A stretch of 64,000 bases of DNA from G032773895 sp965248935. GTDB lineage: Bacteria; Pseudomonadota; Gammaproteobacteria; Pseudomonadales; Cellvibrionaceae. The stretch is taken from assembly GCA_965248935.1 (NCBI GenBank), contig OZ252214.1, forward strand, positions 434,001 to 498,000. The letters are read 5' to 3'. Each line of letters starts with the position of its first letter. Position 1 is the first letter of the stretch. Below the pieces are notes generated by a model. That model searched no databases and was not told the origin of the DNA. It was given only the letters and a program-made list of their open reading frames with translations. Both the position numbers and the translations under genes were made by a program. Below are positions 9,783 to 19,457 of the stretch, piece after piece.

Positions 9783-10802
9783 TCAAACATTCGTAACATA
9801 CCAGGGCATAGCAACATCTACACCCTCCGCTATAGGATGCGTCGGCTCATACCCAAGCATCTTACCTATCTTTGATACGTCAGCTTGTGAGTGCCGTACA
9901 TCCCCAGCGCGAAAATCTCTATAGATTGGCCCAAGTTCGTAGCTCACCTCTAGCTTGCCAAGGGACGCTTTCAAGCTTTCAAAAAGCGTATTTAAAGTGG
10001 TTCGATCGCCTACAGCAACGTTGAACACTTCATTTTTTACGCTGCTTTCGGCTGTTGCCGCCAACAGGTTCGCTTGCACTGCGTTATCAATGAAACAAAA
10101 ATCGCGGCTCGTTTCACCATCACCATTGATGAATACTTCTTGACCACCGATCATGGCAGAAGTCCACTTCGGAATAACCGCAGCGTAAGCCCCATCTGGG
10201 TCTTGGCGTTTACCAAACACATTGAAGTAACGTAAACCGATTGCCTTAAAGCCATAAGCCTTTGTAAATACATCGGCGTAGAGTTCATTCACGTATTTAG
10301 TAACCGCATAGGGAGAAAGAGGATTACCTATATTCTCTTCAACTTTAGGTAACGCTGGATGATCACCATAGGTGGAGCTAGAGGCCGCGTAGGTAAAGCT
10401 GCTTACCGATGCATCTCTCGCAGCGACAAGCATGTTTAAAAAGCCAGAAATATTGGTTTCATTGGTTGTAATTGGGTCATTAAGCGAACGAGGAACCGAA
10501 CCAAGCGCCGCTTGATGTAGGACATAATCGACCCCATCACAGGCTTGCTTACAATCATCCAGATTGCGAATATCGCCCTTAATAAAGTTAAAACGATTCC
10601 ATTGAGCTTCACTTACAGCCGATTGAACTTCGTCCAGGTTCTTTTGATGGCCAGTTGCAAAATTATCTAAACCCACAACACTTTGATCAAGTTTTAATAA
10701 GGTTTCGAGTAGGTTGGACCCAATAAAGCCCGCAACGCCTGTTACCAGCCAAGTTTTTGGAGCAGCGGACAAGGTCTGCTGTAATTCTGAATATTTACTC
10801 AT
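9783..10802 (-). CDS. wbpP: UDP-N-acetylglucosamine C4-epimerase (WbpP/TviC type)
   Basis: A 339-aa extended SDR enzyme interconverting UDP-GlcNAc and UDP-GalNAc (and possibly their uronic acids). The NAD-binding motif GVAGFIGSN sits near residue 22, the catalytic YAVTK near 168, and the substrate stretch RYFNVFGKRQDP near 200. The 18-residue N-terminal extension before the Rossmann strand is typical of WbpP/TviC. The gene follows wbpO/tviB by 27 bp, and the pair together makes UDP-GalNAcA. A terminator ends this two-gene unit. Confidence 0.88.
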   Translation of the reverse strand: MSKYSELQQTLSAAPKTWLVTGVAGFIGSNLLETLLKLDQSVVGLDNFATGHQKNLDEVQSAVSEAQWNRFNFIKGDIRNLDDCKQACDGVDYVLHQAALGSVPRSLNDPITTNETNISGFLNMLVAARDASVSSFTYAASSSTYGDHPALPKVEENIGNPLSPYAVTKYVNELYADVFTKAYGFKAIGLRYFNVFGKRQDPDGAYAAVIPKWTSAMIGGQEVFINGDGETSRDFCFIDNAVQANLLAATAESSVKNEVFNVAVGDRTTLNTLFESLKASLGKLEVSYELGPIYRDFRAGDVRHSQADVSKIGKMLGYEPTHPIAEGVDVAMPWYVTNV

Positions 10803-10829
10803 GATTATCTCTACAATAACAGCGTCGTA

Positions 10830-12104
10830 TTACAGCCTTATATCCGCAGCACCTGCGGAAAGAACATACTTGAGGTCGTAAAGTACATGGTTCTTTTTAC
10901 CAAGGGCTCGTATAGCGTCTTCGCCCATCTCAGTAAATTCATTATGAGCAACAGCCAAAATAATTGCGTCGTAACCACCTTTCTCCGCGCTTTCAACGGG
11001 GGTAATTCCATATTCATGTTGTGCTTCTTCAGCATTCACCCAAGGGTCATAAATATCAACATTGACACCATAGTCTTCTAGCTCGGTCACTATATCAACC
11101 ACTTTTGTATTGCGAATATCTGGGCAGTTCTCTTTAAAGGTAAGACCTAGCAACAAGACCTTCGCACCAGCTACGTGGATGCGCTTTTTAAGCATATGCT
11201 TAATTAACTCACCAACAACGTAGCTACCCATATTGTCATTTAAGCGACGACCTGAAAGAATAATTTCTGGGTTATAGCCAATAGATTGCGCTTTGTGGGT
11301 TAGGTAATAGGGGTCTACACCAATACAGTGGCCGCCCACTAAGCCTGGGCGAAAAGGAAGAAAGTTCCACTTGGTTCCTGCCGCTTTTAGCACTTCTTCA
11401 GTGTCAATTCCTAACTTGTTAAAAATAACAGCAAGCTCGTTAATTAAACCAATGTTGACATCGCGTTGCGTATTTTCAATAACCTTAGCAGCCTCGGCCA
11501 CTTTAATACTGGAGGCTTTATGGGTACCCGCAACGATAATCGAGCGATACAGGCTGTCCACACCTTCCGCTACTTCAGGTGTGGAACCAGAAGTCACTTT
11601 TAAAATATTAGTTACACGGTGTTGCTTATCGCCTGGATTAATTCGTTCTGGGCTATAACCACAGTAAAAATCTTCATTAAATTTCAGGTCAGAAACACGC
11701 TCTAATACAGGCACACAGTCTTCTTCTGTCGCTCCTGGGTAGACGGTAGACTCGTATATAACCACGTCGCCTTTGCTTAGCACCTTACCGATTGTCTCAC
11801 TTGCTTTAATAAGCGGGGTAAGGTCAGGCTGACGGTGTTCATTGATAGGGGTTGGCACGGTTACGATGTAAACCGTTGCCGCTTTTAGGTCATCTGGGTT
11901 AGATGTAAAAGATAGGTCTGTCGCTTCTGCTAGCTCTTCATCACTCACCTCAAGAGTGCTGTCGGTTCCCGCCTTTAATTCTTCAAGTCGAACGGGGTTA
12001 ATATCAAAACCTATTGTTTTGTATTTTTTACCAAATTCAACAGCGAGAGGCAGACCAACATAGCCCATACCTACTACAGCAATCACTGGATGAGTAAAGT
12101 CCAT
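10830..12104 (-). CDS. UDP-GlcNAc/GalNAc 6-dehydrogenase (WbpO/TviB type)
   Basis: A 424-aa NAD-dependent nucleotide-sugar dehydrogenase oxidising C6 to a uronic acid. It starts with the Rossmann motif VVGMGYVGLPLA and has the catalytic cysteine region GGHCIGVDPYY plus the C-terminal binding motif LGLTFKENCPDIRNT. The open frame extends upstream to a TTG at 12131, but GAAGGA six bases before the ATG at 12104 decides the start. With wbpP 27 bp downstream it forms a UDP-GalNAcA module, placed between rpsA and ihfB. Confidence 0.9.
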   Translation of the reverse strand: MDFTHPVIAVVGMGYVGLPLAVEFGKKYKTIGFDINPVRLEELKAGTDSTLEVSDEELAEATDLSFTSNPDDLKAATVYIVTVPTPINEHRQPDLTPLIKASETIGKVLSKGDVVIYESTVYPGATEEDCVPVLERVSDLKFNEDFYCGYSPERINPGDKQHRVTNILKVTSGSTPEVAEGVDSLYRSIIVAGTHKASSIKVAEAAKVIENTQRDVNIGLINELAVIFNKLGIDTEEVLKAAGTKWNFLPFRPGLVGGHCIGVDPYYLTHKAQSIGYNPEIILSGRRLNDNMGSYVVGELIKHMLKKRIHVAGAKVLLLGLTFKENCPDIRNTKVVDIVTELEDYGVNVDIYDPWVNAEEAQHEYGITPVESAEKGGYDAIILAVAHNEFTEMGEDAIRALGKKNHVLYDLKYVLSAGAADIRL

Positions 12105-12298
12105 CGTTTTTCCTTCTGTCATAGCTAACAAAGTTTTAAATATTGTGGAAAGTACCTAAAGACTAGAGAGGCCAAAAAAAAAGTTTAGTACCCTAGCATT
12201 ACTTACGCAGGCGGCTATTCTACACGACATTTAATTAGTGTGAACAGGCCCTAATATTACAGACTACAATGATATTTTTTTCAGCTTAAAAATAGATA

Positions 12299-12331
12299 CA
12301 AAAAAAGCGGCTGAATGGCCGCTTTTTTGTA
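12299..12331 (-). terminator. Rho-independent terminator after rpsA
   Basis: A GCGGC/GCCGC stem around a TGAATG loop, with A and T tracts on both sides, 27 bases beyond the rpsA stop. It is symmetric enough to work in both directions and separates rpsA from the sugar-nucleotide pair. Confidence 0.85.
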
Positions 12332-12357
12332 CAAACAAATCGATATCAAGTAATCAA

Positions 12358-14046
12358 TTACTGATTTTCTTGGCTATCTATTTGAGCTTTGATCAACAAG
12401 TCACCAATGGTTGCCGGCGCAACTTGCTCAGCTTGCTTGACAGAGTGCTCTTTGATCGCTTCTTTCTCATCCGCTACATCCTTCGCTTTAACACTTAGCA
12501 TGATAGTGCGGTTTTTACGATCAACGTTGGTAATTTTCGCTTCAACTTCATCACCCTCTTTAAGCACGTTACGCGCATCTTCAACTTTGTCACGGCTTAG
12601 GTCGGACGCTTTCAAAGTGGCTTCAACGTTATCGGCAAGTGTAATGATCGCTTCTTTAGGCTCTACAGATTTAACGGTACCTGTAACGATTGTACCTTTG
12701 TCGTTATCGGTAACGTAAGCAGAGAATGGGTCATCTTCCAACTGCTTAACGCCGAGGGAAATACGCTCACGCTCAGGATCGATAGCAAGAACAACCGTTT
12801 CTAGCTCATCACCTTTCTTGAATTTGCGTACGGCTTCTTCGCCAGCCTCATTCCAAGAAATATCAGATAGGTGGACTAGGCCATCAATGCCACCGTCAAG
12901 ACCGATGAAGATACCAAAGTCAGTAATAGACTTGATCTTACCAGAAATTTTGTCGCCTTTAGCGAATTGAGAAGAGAAGGAATCCCATGGGTTTTCTTGA
13001 CATTGCTTGATACCAAGAGAGATACGACGACGCTCTTCGTCAATATCCAGGATCATAACTTCCACTTCGTCACCTAGATTAACAACCTTAGATGGGTGGA
13101 TGTTTTTGTTTGTCCAGTCCATTTCGGATACGTGGACAAGCCCTTCAACACCTTCTTCAATTTCAGCGAAACAACCATAGTCTGTAAGGTTGGTGATTTT
13201 CGCTTTAACTTTGGCACCTTCAGGATAACGGCTAGTGATTGACGCCCATGGGTCTTCGCCCAATTGTTTCAAGCCGAGAGATACACGGTTACGCTCTCTG
13301 TCAAATTTAAGGACTTTAACGTCAATTTCATCGCCAACGTTAACAATTTCACCTGGGTGCTTAATGCGCTTCCAAGCCATATCTGTAATGTGTAATAGGC
13401 CGTCAACACCACCAAGGTCAACAAACGCACCGTAATCGGTAAGGTTTTTAACCACACCTTTAACGGCCATGCCCTCTTGCAGGCTTGCAAGTAATTCATC
13501 ACGCTCTTCAGAGCTGGTTTGCTCCATAACAGCACGACGAGAAACAACCACATTGTTACGTTTTTGGTCGAGTTTAATAACTTTGAACTCAAGGTCCTTG
13601 CCTTCAAGGTGGGTTGTTTCACGTACTGGGCGTACGTCAACAAGTGAACCTGGCAAGAACGCGCGGATACCCGCAACATCGACTGTAAAGCCGCCTTTGA
13701 CCTTACCGTTAATGATACCTGTAACCACTTCTTCTGCTTCATGTGCAGCTTCAAGCACTTTCCACGCTTCAGCGCGTTTGGCTTTTTCACGAGAAAGGCG
13801 AGTTTCACCAAAACCGTCTTCTACGGTTTCTAGTGCGACTTGAACCTCATCACCGATAGTGAGGTTTAGTTCGCCTTTTTCATTTAGGAATTGGGAGGCG
13901 GGAATTACGCCTTCAGATTTTAGGCCCGCGTGAACGGTTACCCAGTCTGGGTCTACATCAATTACAACGCCGGTTACGATGGTGCCTGGCACCATATCAA
14001 CGGTTTTTAAACTTTCTTCAAAGAGTTCTGCAAAGCTCTCAGTCAT
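12358..14046 (-). CDS. rpsA: 30S ribosomal protein S1
   Basis: A 562-aa S1 protein, full family length, with six S1 (OB-fold) repeats; repeats 3-6 show the clear GDEVEV...R.SLGIKQ pattern. S1 binds the 5' leaders of mRNAs on the small subunit and is required to translate structured messages. The start MTESFAELFEESLK is conserved. In E. coli rpsA follows cmk directly; here lapA and lapB lie between them. About 250 bp without a recognisable gene precede rpsA (14047-14295), probably its promoter and autoregulatory leader. Confidence 0.97.
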   Translation of the reverse strand: MTESFAELFEESLKTVDMVPGTIVTGVVIDVDPDWVTVHAGLKSEGVIPASQFLNEKGELNLTIGDEVQVALETVEDGFGETRLSREKAKRAEAWKVLEAAHEAEEVVTGIINGKVKGGFTVDVAGIRAFLPGSLVDVRPVRETTHLEGKDLEFKVIKLDQKRNNVVVSRRAVMEQTSSEERDELLASLQEGMAVKGVVKNLTDYGAFVDLGGVDGLLHITDMAWKRIKHPGEIVNVGDEIDVKVLKFDRERNRVSLGLKQLGEDPWASITSRYPEGAKVKAKITNLTDYGCFAEIEEGVEGLVHVSEMDWTNKNIHPSKVVNLGDEVEVMILDIDEERRRISLGIKQCQENPWDSFSSQFAKGDKISGKIKSITDFGIFIGLDGGIDGLVHLSDISWNEAGEEAVRKFKKGDELETVVLAIDPERERISLGVKQLEDDPFSAYVTDNDKGTIVTGTVKSVEPKEAIITLADNVEATLKASDLSRDKVEDARNVLKEGDEVEAKITNVDRKNRTIMLSVKAKDVADEKEAIKEHSVKQAEQVAPATIGDLLIKAQIDSQENQ

Positions 14047-14295
14047 TACACACCTGTTTTAGGTTTGGCCGCGTTGCCAGTTCACGGGTCAGTTAATATT
14101 CGCCTATTCGATGCCAAGCTGGCCAAAACCACCGAATTCAGCGCTAATTCCCCAGAAAGCCCACACTGTAGTCCGGGAACCACGCATTAGGAGCACTTCA
14201 GGAAAGGGCCGCGAGGGTACCAGAATTTACTCGTATTTTCAATACGAAGTTAAGCTTGCAGTATTACCGGGGGCAACAAGAGGTTTGAGGAGGCG

Positions 14296-15465
14296 CTAGG
14301 TTCTAAAAATACTTCCCCATTGCTTACAACTAGGGCAGTTCCAATGTAGCTCTTCTCCCGAAAAACCGCACCGGCTACAGGTATAGTGAAGCATTGAATG
14401 AATTAGCGCATTCACGGCTTTCAGGCTACTTAACGACGGGTTTTCTGCAATGACGTTTAACAATTCACGCTGAGCGGTTAATTGAGGGTGTGCTTGCAGT
14501 GCTTCGAACACGTTAATTCCGAAACGCTCAGGAGGGGCATTATTTTCCAAACCGAGTTGAATGATCGCGCCTAACACTGAAAGGTCTGGGTACTGTTTAT
14601 AGAGCTGGAGAAGCTCTTCAAGTAGTCCGTCGATTGGAGCTAATTTGGCATACTGGGATACAAGGGGGCCTATAATTTCTGAAACAAACCGTGCATCAAT
14701 ATAGGGAACTTTTTTCAGCACGGCGATAGAGTTAGCCGCATCACCTTCTATCTCCGCTAAACGAGCTTCCAATAACAGTGCTCGAATACTTTTTTTATCG
14801 TACCGCTGAGCATTTCGAATCCATCGGCGGGCTAGCTGCCAATCGCTTTGGACTATAGCTTCTTCAGCAATCTCGCAGCCAAATTGAGCCTGTTTTTCGC
14901 GCCATTGATCTGCACTATTGGAAAATTTTCGTGTGGTTAATTGATCGGCCACATCGATAGCCGATAACCATTCTTTCATGTCTTGGTAAACTTCAGCTAA
15001 ATAGGTTAGCGCTTTATCTCGCATCTGTTTGCTTGTTCTGCTTTGCGCAGCTAATTCCTTGAATAGAGATTCTGCCCTGTCCAATAGTCCCGAACGCATA
15101 TAATCCACAGCCAATTCAAGCTGGGCTTCAAGTGATTGTTTTTTACCTAGACTTGGCCTGGAAAGTAGGTTTTGATGGACTCGAATAGCTCTATCCACCT
15201 CGCCTCTTCTACGAAACAATTTACCCAGTGCTAGGTGAGTTTCTAGCGTATCTGAATTCACTTCCAGCTCTGAAATAAAGGTATCTATTGCAGAGTCGGA
15301 CTGATTATTTAAAAGCTGAGTTAAACCTTGATAGTAACGCTTTTGCGGCCAGCGGTAATTTACGCTAACAGAGGAGCCAGGAGTTGACTTGGATAGATAA
15401 CGCCCAACAAGGAACCCAATTACAAGGGAAACTATAATGGCGACAAAAAGCACTAGATCAAACAC
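14296..15465 (-). CDS. lapB: Lipopolysaccharide assembly protein B
   Basis: A 389-aa homologue of LapB/YciM, the inner-membrane TPR protein that works with FtsH to control LpxC and so LPS amount. A transmembrane helix lies at the N-terminus (about residues 3-21), followed by TPR-like helical repeats. The C-terminus ends in a rubredoxin-like metal site: C-x2-C at the start of CSRCGFSG, then NCPSCKQWG. The gene starts 3 bp from the lapA stop. Confidence 0.93.
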   Translation of the reverse strand: MFDLVLFVAIIVSLVIGFLVGRYLSKSTPGSSVSVNYRWPQKRYYQGLTQLLNNQSDSAIDTFISELEVNSDTLETHLALGKLFRRRGEVDRAIRVHQNLLSRPSLGKKQSLEAQLELAVDYMRSGLLDRAESLFKELAAQSRTSKQMRDKALTYLAEVYQDMKEWLSAIDVADQLTTRKFSNSADQWREKQAQFGCEIAEEAIVQSDWQLARRWIRNAQRYDKKSIRALLLEARLAEIEGDAANSIAVLKKVPYIDARFVSEIIGPLVSQYAKLAPIDGLLEELLQLYKQYPDLSVLGAIIQLGLENNAPPERFGINVFEALQAHPQLTAQRELLNVIAENPSLSSLKAVNALIHSMLHYTCSRCGFSGEELHWNCPSCKQWGSIFRT

Positions 15466-15468
15466 GAT

Positions 15469-15774
15469 CTAGCCTCGAAGTTGAGCTTGTTCTAGTGCGA
15501 GCGCTTCTTTTTTAATTTTTCTTATCTCTCCATTTTTAGAAAACAATTTCTTTTGTGTCAGTATATAGTTGGTTACACCACCCAGTAGAACCCCAACAAA
15601 CAGCACAATACATAAATACAAACCCAGGCCATACTCTGGTAAGTGTAGGCCAAAGATAACAGGTTTTATAACCATAGGGTTATCTAAGGCTAGGGATACA
15701 CCAAAAAGCATCATGATCAATACCCAGGCAAATAACAACACTTTGTGCATAAACTTAAGTATTTTTTTAATCAT
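15469..15774 (-). CDS. lapA: LapA domain membrane protein (YciS)
   Basis: A 101-aa protein with two transmembrane helices (about residues 9-29 and 48-70) and a basic cytoplasmic tail, as in LapA/YciS, the partner of LapB. Its ATG overlaps the stop of cmk (15771-15774) and lapB begins 3 bp after its stop. This tight cmk-lapA-lapB arrangement implies one transcript. Confidence 0.9.
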   Translation of the reverse strand: MIKKILKFMHKVLLFAWVLIMMLFGVSLALDNPMVIKPVIFGLHLPEYGLGLYLCIVLFVGVLLGGVTNYILTQKKLFSKNGEIRKIKKEALALEQAQLRG

Positions 15775-16466
15775 ATGTTTCCCTTACAAGCCAAAGGGTT
15801 AAAAACTGAGTTAGCTTTGTCGATTATTTTTTTACACACGCCTTCAATTGTGAAGTGGGTCGAATCAATAACCATTGCATCGTCAGCGGCCTTTAATGGC
15901 GATACTTTTCTACTGGAATCCTGGTAATCGCGCAATTCAATATCAGTCAAAATTTTGTCGTAACTAATTTCAGTGACACCCGTAGATTCTAATTGAGTCA
16001 CGCGCCGCTTTGCCCTCTCTTCGGCAGTAGCCGTGAGGTAGATCTTACATTGAGCAGAAGAAAATACCTGTGTTCCCATATCTCGCCCATCGGCTACTAA
16101 CCCCATTTCAGTGGAAAATTCTCGCTGACGTTGCAGTAATGCCTCTCTAACCAAAGTATGTGCCGCAACGGCTGATGCTGCCATACCAATTTTTTCCTGA
16201 CGAATTTTTTGCGTAACATCTTCACCCGCAAGTAAAATTTTAAGCACATCGTCTTCGATGGAAAATTGAACATCTAGCCTCCTCGCAATATCAGCGGTCC
16301 CGTTTTCTGACTGAAGATCCATTTTTTGGTTAAGGCTCGCTAGCCCCGTAAGCCGATAAAGGGAGCCACTATCCAATAGTTTAAACCCCAGGGTTTGCGC
16401 AACAATACGCGCTGCTGTGCCCTTACCTGCTCCACTCGGACCATCAATTGTTACAACAGGGTTCAA
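15771..16466 (-). CDS. cmk: Cytidylate kinase
   Basis: A 231-aa CMP/dCMP kinase. The P-loop IDGPSGAGKGTAAR lies at residues 7-20, the substrate-binding DGRDMGTQVF near 125, and the LID arginines in KRRVTQL near 155. The start codon is TTG, supported by GAGG seven bases upstream. The 3' end overlaps the lapA start by 4 bp. Confidence 0.95.
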   Translation of the reverse strand: MNPVVTIDGPSGAGKGTAARIVAQTLGFKLLDSGSLYRLTGLASLNQKMDLQSENGTADIARRLDVQFSIEDDVLKILLAGEDVTQKIRQEKIGMAASAVAAHTLVREALLQRQREFSTEMGLVADGRDMGTQVFSSAQCKIYLTATAEERAKRRVTQLESTGVTEISYDKILTDIELRDYQDSSRKVSPLKAADDAMVIDSTHFTIEGVCKKIIDKANSVFNPLACKGNI

Positions 16467-16530
16467 TCTATCTACCTCGTAATGTACTGCAAAATAATAT
16501 ACTGCAAAATATCGTTAGTGAACTAGACGA

Positions 16531-17229
16531 CTATAATCCAGCAATGGATTGACTAATTGCCTCACATGCTACCTGAGGATTATCCGCTTGGGTGATGGGT
16601 CTGCCCACAACAATATAGTCACTTCCCGCTTGAATGGCTTCTTCTGGGGTCATGATACGTCTTTGGTCACCAGCGTCGCTACCTTTGGGTCGAATTCCGG
16701 GGGTGATACACAAAAAACCACTTCCACACTGAGCTTTTATACTTGTTAATTCCTGAGCAGAACAGACTACACCATCCAAGCCTGATAATTTGGCTAACGA
16801 GGCTAGGTTTAATACCTGTTGCTCTGGCTCTTGTTTGATACCCAGCTCGGCTAAATCGTTTCGATCCATACTGGTGAGTACAGTCACTCCAATCAACAAA
16901 GGCTTGTGGCTAGATTGGCCAACGGCTTCACGGGCTGCTTCCATCATTCTACGCCCGCCACTGGCATGAACATTGACCATCCATACTCCTAGGTTGGCCG
17001 CTGCTTTAACGGCCTTAGCAACGGTATTAGGAATATCGTGAAATTTTAGGTCGAGAAATATATCGAAGCCCTGAGATTGAAGCTGTTCTACCAGCGCTGG
17101 GCCGCAGGAAACAAATAATTCCTTGCCAACTTTTAAGCGACAGTGCTCTGAAGAAAGCGTATTAACTATGTCTAAACAGGGTTGAGAGTGGTCAAAATCG
17201 AGGGCAACGAGGAGTTTTGCTTCTGACAT
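16531..17229 (-). CDS. pyrF: Orotidine 5'-phosphate decarboxylase
   Basis: A 232-aa TIM-barrel enzyme converting OMP to UMP, the last step of pyrimidine synthesis. The active-site motif DLKFHDIPNT is intact, as are the N-terminal VALDF and the phosphate-binding end PGIRPKGSDAGDQRR. It lies upstream of cmk with a 65-bp gap, so two nucleotide genes are adjacent. Confidence 0.96.
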   Translation of the reverse strand: MSEAKLLVALDFDHSQPCLDIVNTLSSEHCRLKVGKELFVSCGPALVEQLQSQGFDIFLDLKFHDIPNTVAKAVKAAANLGVWMVNVHASGGRRMMEAAREAVGQSSHKPLLIGVTVLTSMDRNDLAELGIKQEPEQQVLNLASLAKLSGLDGVVCSAQELTSIKAQCGSGFLCITPGIRPKGSDAGDQRRIMTPEEAIQAGSDYIVVGRPITQADNPQVACEAISQSIAGL

Positions 17230-17375
17230 AGTTTTCTCTGAAGGGGTAAATTCACAAAGCGCGACCCAAAAGTCGGACCGCGCTATTTATTACGTCAATT
17301 TTAGCATTAGTTTGTTCAAGCCCAAACCTAACGCTTAACCTTCATAGAAATATGCCTATATTCATAGGAACATGA

Positions 17376-17732
17376 TCATAAAGTAATCAACGCTTTGTTT
17401 TTCTCCAAAATAGATTCACCGATTCCCTTCACTTCCGTAAGTTGATTAATGGACTTAAACTTTCCGTTTGCCTTTCGGTAAGCAACAATGGCTTCGGCTT
17501 TTTTAATGCCCACCCCATTGAGAATACTGGCAAGTGTGTCTGCGTCGGCTTTATTCAAGCTGACTTTCTGAACCGCCACAACGGGGCTGCCTGCACTTGT
17601 TTTTTTGTCCACTGCGTAACTATGACTGCCTGTAAAAACAAGCAATGCCACTGAGACAATAGCGAAGATGTTCAGAATATTTCGAGTGATGAATCTAAAT
17701 ATGGAAGAGGTTTTTCTGTTTTGAGCTTTCAT
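17376..17732 (-). CDS. ComEA-family helix-hairpin-helix DNA-binding protein
   Basis: A 118-aa protein with an N-terminal membrane anchor or signal helix (about residues 17-40). The periplasmic domain carries two HhH motifs (LNGVGIKKAEAI and TEVKGIGESIL) preceded by the family pattern VSLNKADADTLA. In competent bacteria ComEA binds incoming double-stranded DNA in the periplasm; that role here is family knowledge, not proof of competence. Confidence 0.85.
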   Translation of the reverse strand: MKAQNRKTSSIFRFITRNILNIFAIVSVALLVFTGSHSYAVDKKTSAGSPVVAVQKVSLNKADADTLASILNGVGIKKAEAIVAYRKANGKFKSINQLTEVKGIGESILEKNKALITL

Positions 17733-17907
17733 AGTAATTTCCTTTTTAGTTGTTTTAATTAAGCCAATACATCCTGATTTGGCATCATCATTCTGTCACA
17801 ACTGAATTACTATGAAATGGGGGTATATTCGCAACCTTATGTAAGACATGGCTCATTAAAAGGTTACGAAATTAACTACAAAGGTTACAAAACAAATTAA
17901 GTAAAGA

Positions 17908-19335
17908 TTATTTATTTAATAACCTGGACAGATCTTTTGCCTCCCAACGGGGGAAATGCTTACGAATTAGCGCGTTTAATTCCAGTTCAAATTCTGAAAA
18001 ATCACTAGCGGTATATTCGGCGCCATCTAAAGCTTGCTCAACCATTCCCGCTCCAACAGTGATATTAGTAAGACGATCCATAACAATAAAGGCGCCCGTT
18101 GCACGGTTACGACTGTAAGGGTCTACAACAACTTCTTGCTCAAGTTGAAGATTGGCGACAGCAATATCATTCAACTGCATATTGCTAACGGAGGAATGTT
18201 CCAAGGTATTCACATCAATTTTGTATTCAATTTTTTCAAACGCACCAGCACTGACTTTACTGGCGAATTTAAAGAAATATTGTTTGCCAGGCTGCATGGT
18301 CTCTTCCGACATCCATACAATGTTGGCTTGAATATGGTTGGTTAACGCCATTTCTTCATCGGCTTTCACAATCATATCACCACGGCTAATATCGATCTCA
18401 TCGACTGTGGTTAATGTTACGGCTTGATCAACAAAGGCTTGATCAAGGTTTCCGTCATAAGTCACTATTTCTTTAACTTTACTGGTTTTACCCGATGGTA
18501 GCGCTTTTACCTTATCCCCTACTTGAACCACACCGGAAGCAACGGTGCCACAAAATCCACGGAAATTGAGGTTAGGACGGTTGACGTACTGAACAGGGAA
18601 ACGGAAATCAGTCGTATTTTTATCGCCAGAAACCTGAACCGTTTCTAAAATTTCCATTAATGACTGACCTTTATACCAATCTGCACGCTCGCTTTTGTTG
18701 ACTACGTTGTCACCATCCAATGCAGACATAGGCACGTAATATACATTCTCTTGTTTAAGAATCTCAGAAAGCTTCTGATATTGGGCTTTAATGGATTCAA
18801 ATTTTGCTTGATCAAAATCCACCAAGTCCATTTTATTGATTGCCACAACAATGTGCTTAATACCCAACAATGAAGCAATAAAGGAATGGCGGCGAGTTTG
18901 TGTCATCACTCCGTGACGAGCATCAATCAAAATAATCGCTAGATCACTGGTAGAAGCGCCTGTGGCCATATTTCGAGTATATTGTTCATGCCCTGGTGTA
19001 TCGGCAATAATAAATTTGCGTTTAGCGGTAGAAAAATAGCGGTAAGCCACATCAATAGTAATGCCTTGTTCGCGCTCGGCTTGCAAACCATCCACTAGAA
19101 GAGCTAGATCAATTTTATCACCTGTAGTTCCATACTTAGTAGAGTCCGATTCAATGGCTTGCAGTTGATCTTCATAGATCATTTTTGAATCGTGTAACAA
19201 TCTTCCTATTAAGGTAGATTTACCATCATCCACACTTCCGCAGGTCAAAAAACGCAGTAGTTCTTTCTTTTCGTGTTGCGTTAAATACGCATCAATATCT
19301 TGTTCGATCAAATCTGATTGATGAGACATAGTCAA
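17908..19335 (-). CDS. cysN: Sulfate adenylyltransferase subunit 1
   Basis: A 475-aa EF-Tu-like GTPase whose GTP hydrolysis drives APS formation by CysD. Motifs are intact: GSVDDGKSTLIGRLL (G1), the DTPGHEQY G3 motif, and the NKMD G4 motif. There is no C-terminal APS-kinase (CysC) domain, unlike the fused CysNC of Pseudomonas, so cysC must be elsewhere. It follows cysD by about 120 bp. Confidence 0.96.
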   Translation of the reverse strand: MTMSHQSDLIEQDIDAYLTQHEKKELLRFLTCGSVDDGKSTLIGRLLHDSKMIYEDQLQAIESDSTKYGTTGDKIDLALLVDGLQAEREQGITIDVAYRYFSTAKRKFIIADTPGHEQYTRNMATGASTSDLAIILIDARHGVMTQTRRHSFIASLLGIKHIVVAINKMDLVDFDQAKFESIKAQYQKLSEILKQENVYYVPMSALDGDNVVNKSERADWYKGQSLMEILETVQVSGDKNTTDFRFPVQYVNRPNLNFRGFCGTVASGVVQVGDKVKALPSGKTSKVKEIVTYDGNLDQAFVDQAVTLTTVDEIDISRGDMIVKADEEMALTNHIQANIVWMSEETMQPGKQYFFKFASKVSAGAFEKIEYKIDVNTLEHSSVSNMQLNDIAVANLQLEQEVVVDPYSRNRATGAFIVMDRLTNITVGAGMVEQALDGAEYTASDFSEFELELNALIRKHFPRWEAKDLSRLLNK

Positions 19336-19457
19336 TTTCTTTTAATTAAATTCTGTTCTGTTTTTACAGTGCTTTTACGACACTTTCGATATTGGGCTTT
19401 TTTCAAATAACAGCTTTTAAGCCATGTTTTTTAAACCCAAGCTTCTAAACCAAAAAT

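Noticed and set aside
13269..13811. 180-codon minus-strand ORF inside rpsA
   Set aside because: Out-of-frame shadow of the S1 repeats; low complexity, no ribosome site.
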